Positions 56,941-64,000 of a DNA stretch of 64,000 bases are shown one piece after another. The notes under the pieces are model-generated. The model saw nothing but the letters and a program-made list of their open reading frames with translations, was not told the origin of the DNA and ran no database searches. The position numbers were made by a program, and so were the translations under genes. Every line of letters starts with the position of its first letter. Positions within the stretch are counted from its first letter, which is position 1. Source of the DNA: Cloeon dipterum. Its lineage: Eukaryota; Arthropoda; Insecta; Ephemeroptera; Baetidae. The stretch covers positions 35,767,883 to 35,831,882 of the forward strand of contig NC_088789.1 in NCBI RefSeq assembly GCF_949628265.1, written 5' to 3'.

Positions 56941-57955
56941 GTTGGCCATTGACCAGCCTCAGGACCAGGTCGTTGATGTCGGAAAGGCGGCCGTCTTCAG
57001 GTGAGAAAATTTTTATTTAAATAAGGAAGAATTAAACAATTTTTAAATGTTGGTTTGAAATAATATTAACCTGATATCAGGGTGCATTTTAACCTTTCTA
57101 CGACATTTTAGACCCCTGATTATCTACGGGCCTCATTTGAAAGGGTTCAAAATTTAGTAACGCTGGTTTTTTTCATGTGGAGGTGAAAAAAAATTATTTT
57201 TCACAAATTTATACTGAATTAAATTTTTCTTAACAACGTAGGTGACAGATCTGAAATCTTTTGGGTTTAATCTCAGGGTGTTTTTATCCAGCAAAACAAA
57301 TTTTAAACTTTCTAAGTAATCAAAAAACCGGATTTACAAGGCAATTTGGAAAGAAAATAAAAAATTGGCCCTGAAAAAAATATTTATTTGCGCGAGGAGG
57401 TCGCTGACCTGACGAGGGTTGACCCTGATTGGAAGAATCAGGAGGTACACAAGGTGCAGAGCAAAGAACAACCTGCAATGGGCACCGATTCGGAGGCGAC
57501 TCCACCACGTCCTCCGAGGCGTCGGTGTCGAGCGGCCGCAAACCGTACCCTTCGCGCAAGCACAAGCCAAAGGGCCAGGTCGCCGCCAAGCACCAGGTGC
57601 GCACCTCCAGCGACTACAAGCTAACAATTCCCCGACTTCATCAGGGTTAAGACCCTGATTTGTTAATTGTTCAGAATTTTATATCTATTCTTTTTTTTTA
57701 AATATTCCTTAAAATACTCTGAGTCAGGTTAGGCTGTTTTTAAAAATTTCGTTTGTAGTTGGTTTCGGTTAAAATTTTTGACTCGTGTTTCAGTGCTGTG
57801 GCATGCGCGCGGGTACAGCAGTGGCGTCGTGCCGCTTCTCCGACTCGCGCCACGAGCTGAGAGCCAAGCGAGGCCGAGTGCCACCTTCAGGGACACCACC
57901 TTCCAAAGCAACGTCTAGCCATTGTCTGCGATTTGCCGCCCTTACCGACCCCTAA
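56941..57955 (+). pseudogene. Dscam-like gene fragment 3
   Basis: Direct-orientation copy. 56941-57000 encodes QPQDQVVDVGKAAVF ending at a GTGAGA donor. 57388-57650 encodes the Ser-rich piece with EASVSSGRKPYPSRKHKPKG and SSDYKLTIPR. 57795-57930 corresponds to the tail of fragment 1. The Ig strands before QPQDQ are missing or unrecognisable. The Ser-rich piece is longer than in fragment 1. I do not recognise its protein family; its place after Ig exons may reflect rearrangement. Confidence 0.45.
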
Positions 57956-60900
57956 TTCATTTTATTAATTCACTTTATTTAATTTGGACGAGAAAATAAT
58001 CAAACAGCATAGGTTCTCGGCTGCTCTGCTTCTCTTGTTGCAGCAGCTTTTAAAAATTAACCCAAGGGTTTTTTTGAAAAATCTTAAAAATACAAACATC
58101 AATTTTAAAAATGAATTTAAGAACAAGCTAAAAAAATTGAAATACTGACGACCTTTGAGATCGATTTTAGTGCAACTTTTCGCAATTTTTCAACATCCGC
58201 TCAAATTGTGTTCTACCAATCAAATCAGCGAATCAATATTAAGAAAATTTAGCAATCCTTTCACCTTAAAAATTGCTTTAAAAACTATTATTTGGCATTT
58301 ATTAATTTCAAGAATTCAAAGCGTGTGGTTGAGACTTTTTATAAATGGAAAAAAAATGGTAAAACTCGATTATTCTCCAAAATAGTTTTTTTTTCGTTAA
58401 TCAGGAACACGCGATGCCTTGATTTTTGCTCCTCTAGGTTTAAAAGGCGATTGATTCTTAATTTCTCAATTACTTAATGATCGCGGCTGCGGCACTCGAA
58501 CGCTTAACATAGTGCGACACTCACTTCCGCGGCAATTGACGTCAGCGGCCTTTTTTATTGCAATCACTGAGTGGCAGCCAGCCGCTCAGATTATTCGCTC
58601 TCTATCAACCGAAAGAGCGACTCAATTTAAAGAAAATATTAATTTTACTTCTGCCTTAAAAAGGCCAAAAGCTAGCTTTTTACCGCCTGAATAGATAAAT
58701 CGTGCTAAATTGGTTGAATTTCATCTTAAATAATATTTATGCAGTCCCTAAATATGCGCAACGAGAAGAACAAATTTTTAAACAGAGTAAATTCTCAAAT
58801 TAAATTACCCACGCAAGCCAATATTTTGAATATTTTAATAAAGATGCACGGAGGAAGAAAACCCTGGTGCACAAAATCAACTGATCTATTTATTAATTAA
58901 TTGTTTGCCTATTACGCTGAAGTAATTTAACACAAAATTCTATGTTAATAAATTTTATAGAAAAATATTTATGACAAAAAATGCTTTGATGATGGCAGTG
59001 CACATTCTCTTTGGGAAAATTGGTTTTCTCGAAATTTTCTCATGTGGCCAGAGGTGGAGGGAAAAAAGGAAGCCCATTCTTCCATCGTTGCGACGCCGCG
59101 AGTGCTCTTTTGCAATCGACACTCGCAAACTCATTAGCTTGCTGCTGCAATTTTCCAACTGCAGGCTGATGGAACAAGCAAAAGTCGATTCTTAGCCAAA
59201 ACCCTACTGAGTTTTGTTTTCCTAGAGAAACTTTTTTAAAGATGATGCCGAAACCGGCAATAAATTAAAAGGTTTTTCAATCGCAAGTATTCTCCTCTGG
59301 ATTTAGATCATATGTAAATTTTTATTAACATTAAAGTGATAAATATTTTTGTAATCGCGGATTTCAAGTTTCAAGCGGCCGATTGTGAGAAACGGAATCA
59401 GTTTATTTATTTTGCTCGCCAAATTGAGCCGCGAATAAAATAAATTTATTTCCAGCGCGACGCGATAACATTAAAATTGCTGCTGTCGTGTCGAGGGCCG
59501 ATAATAATTTCGAAGGCCGATCTTTTCCTCAGCCTACAATTTTGTAGCTCACATCGACTATTCCCCATATGAAATGGTCTCATTAATTCCGTTGGGAATA
59601 ATTCAATTATTTCTTTCAATAAATTTTGTAGTCATAATTTCTGGAAATTCCTTTTCAGTACTAAAACGCTTTTGAAAATCAGACACGGCTTCGGGAAATA
59701 AATTTGGGCTGAAATTTGGTTTCAATTGCTGGAATAGTATTTAAAAAAATCAATCCTTTCGGTGCTTTGTGGCTTGAGCGTAATAAAAAATTATTCAGTT
59801 TTGCTGGAAAACTTACCAAAAGTTCCAAGTGCGAAGCGTGCAGCTTGATCCGTCTTTGCTTCCGACTTGTTTTCGCCTGCCTCCTTTTCTCTCTTGTTCT
59901 CAGCGAAGAGTGAGACTTTTCGCCGCCTGCGTTTGTCTATTAAACAGGTTGCTCGTGAGTGCGTGTGTTTTTCGATCAGCTTCCCTCTCTCGGCGCCTCG
60001 TCTAAATAAAAAAAAACCTCCTAGCCGAACGCGACCTCTCATTTTCGCTAATGAACTCAACCCCGCTGAACATGAAGCTTTTTCTACATTTCTCAGGCTT
60101 CAACTCCAATTTGAGCTTTTTTATCCATCCCCGTGAGTTCCTTTTTCTAATTATTCTGCTGCGACTATATGCTGACTTCTTTAATAGAGCATCTCTTTGC
60201 CAGCGTTTCACCCTTTTTTCACCACGGTGCACGCGTCCCAATGAAGCAAATAAATATTGCTCCTTACTCAAACCAACCTTCTGCATCCAAACTGGGTTAA
60301 AATAATTGAAAAATAATAATAAAATAAATTAAAATGCTCCAAATTGGAGAATCGATCGTAACAATTGATTTATTTTGAGCAAGGGTGAGAATTTTTATAA
60401 ATTAATTTGATTTTGGTAAAACTTGAATAATCTGTAAAATAGAATTATTTCTTTTCGATGCGAATTGAATGTGGAAGACTCACCGATGCCTTGAATTTAG
60501 TTCCTCTTAAGTTGAAATTGCGATAAATCTCACTTACGATGGCGGCAAACGCTATTTCAGTGTCCGACTGTGAATTTGAGATTTTCTGCGCCTGCTGCTC
60601 ACAATGTTGTGCGACTTTCGCGGCGAGTGGACGTCAGCGCACTTTTTTAGTGCAAACAACGAGTGGCAGCCGCTTGAAGGCTAGCTTTTTACCGCCTTTG
60701 AAGGTAAAGCATGCCAAAATAATTAAATAATAATTACTGACTGACTGCACTGAATGCTTCTAAGCCACGGTAATTTCGCCATCAGCATTTCCAGTTTTAA
60801 ATTTTTACAATATTTTCTATAAATATTTTGATAAAATTGTTAAAAATTCAAGTCTATTCGAATGTTTCCAAGACTTTGGCTGGTTTTGAAGATATTTTAA

Positions 60901-61560
60901 AACACTCAAAAATCGCTCTGATTTGGCACTAGCTTGGCCGCCGACGCCTAATTGTGAGTCGGACAAAAAGTGTTGCTTTGTAATCAATTGCCAGTGTCGC
61001 GAACGAAGCGTCTCTCGCTTTCAATCGGGAGAGAGAGCGAGCGCGGAGATGCGGTGTTTGGAATTTTGGATGGTGCAGCAGATGCGAGCCGAATTGCCTC
61101 TCGTCTCACGAAAAATGAGCAGCGGCAACGCAAAGTGGCTTGCTTCGCCTTTCCGCGTCGAGTAGTGACGCTTCTGGCCGCACCGAAAACGACCTGAGAC
61201 GAAAAAGAAGAAATATTCGTGTAAAGAAAATATGTAAGTTGGAGCAACTCTTAAAGCGAGGCAAAATTAATTCTCAAATGATATTTTCTGTTAGATTAAT
61301 CTAGCCGTGTAGCAATTCATTTAGCCCTCTATAGAAAATAGAGACCTGCGGGGGTTAAATTTTTGCTAATTGTGTTTCGACGACGCTAACCAAATATAAA
61401 TTGCATAAATCGTGCCGGTTGGAAGGCGATTAATCTCTAAAAATCGAGAGAGGCCGCACAAATTTAAATAGATTGAATATCGCGACAAACTTATAACTTC
61501 AATATCACAATTTATTTCTTCTTCGAGTTTGAACAATATTATTTAGGCTACGCAAACAAA

Positions 61561-61768
61561 TTGGCACAGTTTTTGTGATTGAGGCGCAGGTGTTGGAGGG
61601 AATCTGCGCCATTCCTGTCGAGAACGCAGGGCTCTCGATCCTCTCCACACCTTCGAAAGGTCGCTGTGTCGGGGCACCAGCCTTACCTGTTGACGCTGTC
61701 CACTCCAATGTTGGTGCCCGCGAGGTCCAAATGTCGCCACCAGGCCAACCAGCAGCTGCGATTTTTAA
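61561..61768 (-). other. Conserved GC-rich block with splice-like signals (module 4)
   Basis: Third copy of the block, with the same donor-like site and the same frame ending CANLFA. The codon that is Met in module 2 and Lys in module 3 is Gln here. Confidence 0.3.
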
Positions 61769-62192
61769 ATAAATAATGATTTTACGGGGATACCAAACTC
61801 TCATTTGAAATAATCGTGAAGGCAACACGTTCTGATTGAGTAATTTATATTTTTTTATGCTTCACAGAGTGTAAAATAAATAATTTAATCTTGCGCGCAG
61901 GGATTAAAATCGAAATTATCAACCCCCTGCATGCGAGCATTGCCTTTCTGATTTTTAATTAAAATTTTTTGAGGGTTGGTGAACATGAGCTTGACGGCAC
62001 TTCCTGTCCGCTTGGACCTTTCGAAGCGAGATTAAAATTTAATGCTACACTTTCCTCCTTAAACAAATTTATTATTTTTTTGTACATTCCTCTTTCGCTC
62101 GGCTTTTTCCATTCATTTTGTCAATTTTCAATCAGTAGTTGGAAACAAAGTTGCTATTCATTTATCAATTATTAATTAAGAATTACGAGGAA

Positions 62193-62372
62193 ATGAGAAG
62201 GCCAAAAGAAAAGCGGATGAAATTGCGGCCAGAAAGAGATTCTTTTCTCTCGTGCGGTGAGAGTGGAAAAAGCAAAAAGGCTCGCACGCTCTTCTTTGCG
62301 AGCTCAAAAAACGGAGAAATGTTTCCTCCTCTGGGATTTTCATGGAAATTTGAAAACCGAATGACCAGCTAG
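62193..62372 (+). CDS. Small basic ORF, 59 aa (module 4 copy)
   Basis: Intact counterpart of the ORF at 18789-18968, same length, same start and stop, with a handful of amino acid replacements (for example E to R near residue 15 and C to W near residue 51). Function unknown. Confidence 0.25.
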   Translation: MRRPKEKRMKLRPERDSFLSCGESGKSKKARTLFFASSKNGEMFPPLGFSWKFENRMTS

Positions 62373-63528
62373 TTGAACGCTGCAAAAGGATTTCTAAATT
62401 TGCACAATGAACAAAAAATCGCACATTTTTTTGTACAATTATATTTTCATTTATAAAATTAATTTATCAATGACAGGAAGGCTTATAAAATAAATTCTCG
62501 TACAATTATTCGGTAAAATTACATGAAACAAATCTTATGGGTTTTAATTACATTCAAGTATTAGTCCTAGTCGATTTCAACAGTTAATTTAATTTTTACA
62601 TCTTTTCGCGGTTGCGGCGCCTGTGAAGCGTTGCAAAGTATTGTGTTTTGATAAGGTTATTTCTTGTTTTCAGCCGCGGAGACGTCGTTTCGGAGCCATA
62701 ATTCCAGGTGAGTGTTTACCTATTTTAAATATTCTGTTTTTTACTTACAATCGGCCTCCAATAGGGCTATTCAATTTGATCGAAATGTGCTTGGAGCATC
62801 GAGAGATTTAAAATCGTACAGAAAAATCGTCTTTTTTATTTTGTAATGTGGTACAACGAGCCAAAATCGTGAAAATTCTTATAAAAACAGCCTAAATATG
62901 AAACTCAGGGCTCAGGGCATTCGACCTGAGCAAGGAAGGCCGAAGGAGATTTAAAATAAAGTTGTGGAAGAGAGAAGTTGAAAAATGTGCTGCAATTGCG
63001 ACGACAAATTAGTGGCTGCAGTTTCTGTCGATTCGCGGGTGGAGGCATTGGCGAGGGAAAGGGGGCGTGGCCTCGGGAGGCACCACGCCCACCTGCCCCG
63101 CCATCCAGTTGTCCTTGCTCAGTCCTAAAAAACACTCAATTTCGAACGCCAAGCCGAACCACAAAGCAAAAAGTCACGAATTTCAGCAAAACTGCACTTT
63201 CTGGTCGCACGCACGTGCCCTGGAAATTCATATTTTTCCGTCTGCTTCGAAACCACATTGGCGCGGAGGTTTAGTTTTAAACCTTTTGAAAGTATTCCGG
63301 CAAGAGGCCCGAAATAGGGAAATTGAAAATTCTCGCAAGCATTAAATGATCATAAGTTTGATTGCATTCTTGTGGCCAGCAATGCTATATTTTATTTTTA
63401 TTTTCAATTTTAAGAAAAAACAGCGCCATTTGATTAAATCACTGACTTAAAATAAAATTGGAAATAACGGATATAGGGAAACGCCAGAATAAAAAACCTG
63501 AAAACAAACTTTTTATGAAATAAATGAA

Positions 63529-63534
63529 TTTATT
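63529..63534 (-). terminator. Poly(A) signal AATAAA, copy 4
   Basis: AATAAA on the minus strand 71 bases past the early stop of copy 4. It aligns with copies 2 and 3, so the 3' end is conserved although the stop moved upstream. Confidence 0.6.
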
Positions 63535-63604
63535 ATTTTTTCCGTGATAATATATGATATTTCCTTTGATTAACTCATTCAGAGCTACTGGATCCAATTT
63601 TCTC

Positions 63605-64000
63605 TTACCAAACCCCATAAATTCTGCCTGAATTATCTTCATCTTCTTCACTTAAATGTTCCCAATAATCACGGTCTTTATCATTGGCCACGTCCTCTGC
63701 CGTGCGGCCTTTGCTGTCCCTGGCTTCCAAGTCCACCCCTGCTTCATACACAAGGAAACGGAAAGGTTTTCTGCCTGAATATCTATAACTGTAGGAAGAT
63801 AAGCGTTCGAAGTTGTTGTTCACCAAAATGTGCAGTGCAGTTTCTCCTTTATTTGTCGTTTCCTTCACCAGTTGAGGGTTAGTTAAGTGCAGGAGTTTGA
63901 CCACTTCTGAATTGTCGTGCCAGTTAATGAAATCGGTGAAGGTGCAGGCGAAGTGCAAGGCGTTCCATCCTCTGGCGTCTTTGGCAGCCACGTCGGCGCC
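63605..64000 (-). CDS. Caspase-NACHT-ankyrin receptor, copy 4 (C-terminal ankyrin end only)
   Basis: The minus frame is open from the right window edge to a TAA at 63605-63607. It encodes ankyrin repeat sequence closely matching copy 2 (GWNALHFAC, GETALHILVNNN, AGVDLEARDSKG). The protein ends RIYGVW, whereas copy 2 continues for eleven more residues. The DNA after the stop still resembles the longer copy 2 tail, so a small indel brought the stop forward. An AATAAA lies 71-76 bases downstream. Its 5' part lies outside the window, so whether it still has the caspase domains cannot be seen. Confidence 0.85.
   Translation of the reverse strand, partial: GADVAAKDARGWNALHFACTFTDFINWHDNSEVVKLLHLTNPQLVKETTNKGETALHILVNNNFERLSSYSYRYSGRKPFRFLVYEAGVDLEARDSKGRTAEDVANDKDRDYWEHLSEEDEDNSGRIYGVW

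Larger units (their letters stand above)
58203..63604. repeat. 3'-flank module of receptor copy 4
   Basis: Third module: block B (58370-58620), a second run of block A (59870-60020), block B (60420-60680), block C (60965-61260, with a 10-base deletion), the splice-like block (61561-61768), the 59-codon ORF and the 34-nt exon-like unit. It lacks about 0.5 kb of the GC-rich segment that holds the cruciform in modules 2 and 3. Ends with the copy 4 poly(A) signal. Confidence 0.75.

Noticed and set aside
1..64000. CRISPR arrays, bacterial operons, integrated virus
   Set aside because: No regularly spaced short repeats, no prokaryotic gene layout and no viral gene signatures; the genes have spliceosomal introns and poly(A) signals.

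Overview
The window looks like nuclear DNA of an arthropod, probably an insect or crustacean. The evidence is an intact arthropod-like 5S rRNA gene, fragments resembling arthropod Dscam exons, one exon resembling mitochondrial EF-Ts, genes split by short GT-AG introns, AATAAA poly(A) signals, and AT-rich intergenic DNA full of repeats. The species cannot be named from the sequence alone.

The main content is a tandem array of four paralogous genes, all on the minus strand, encoding an NLR-like protein. In order it carries a short basic N-terminus, a caspase-like domain that keeps its His and Cys, a second caspase-like domain that has lost both, a NACHT NTPase and C-terminal ankyrin repeats. 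Copy 1 (1-5074) runs off the left edge. Copy 2 (20676-25452) and copy 3 (38096-43347) are complete. Copy 4 (63605-64000) shows only its C-terminus. I rebuilt the exons from splice sites: copy 3 has 11 coding exons adding to 1426 codons plus stop, and copy 2 has 10 adding to 1419 plus stop. Both sums divide by three and the exon phases join without a break. Such a protein could link nucleotide-dependent oligomerisation (NACHT) to a proteolytic output (caspase), with the pseudocaspase as a built-in regulator and the ankyrin repeats as the likely sensing surface. This is inference from domain order.

Layout: 1-5.6 kb holds copy 1 and its promoter side. 5.6-15.3 kb is a repeat mosaic. 15.3-20.7 kb is a 3'-flank module. 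20.7-26.8 kb holds copy 2 and its 5' flank. 26.8-32 kb is repeat mosaic and unique DNA. 32-38.1 kb is the 3'-flank module again. 38.1-43.9 kb holds copy 3, nearly identical to copy 1 where they overlap. 43.9-51.2 kb is mosaic, largely a second copy of 5.6-14.5 kb. 51.2-51.8 kb is an unusual insert with clustered TATCGATA-type sites, a GC-rich island and a hairpin. 52.0 kb has the 5S rRNA gene and 53.2 kb the EF-Ts-like exon. 53.7-58 kb contains three degenerate Dscam-like fragments, one inverted. 58.2-63.6 kb is the third 3'-flank module, leading into copy 4. The array therefore grew by duplicating gene plus flank. One duplicate was later hit by a non-LTR retrotransposon fragment, and local inversions and deletions separate the copies.
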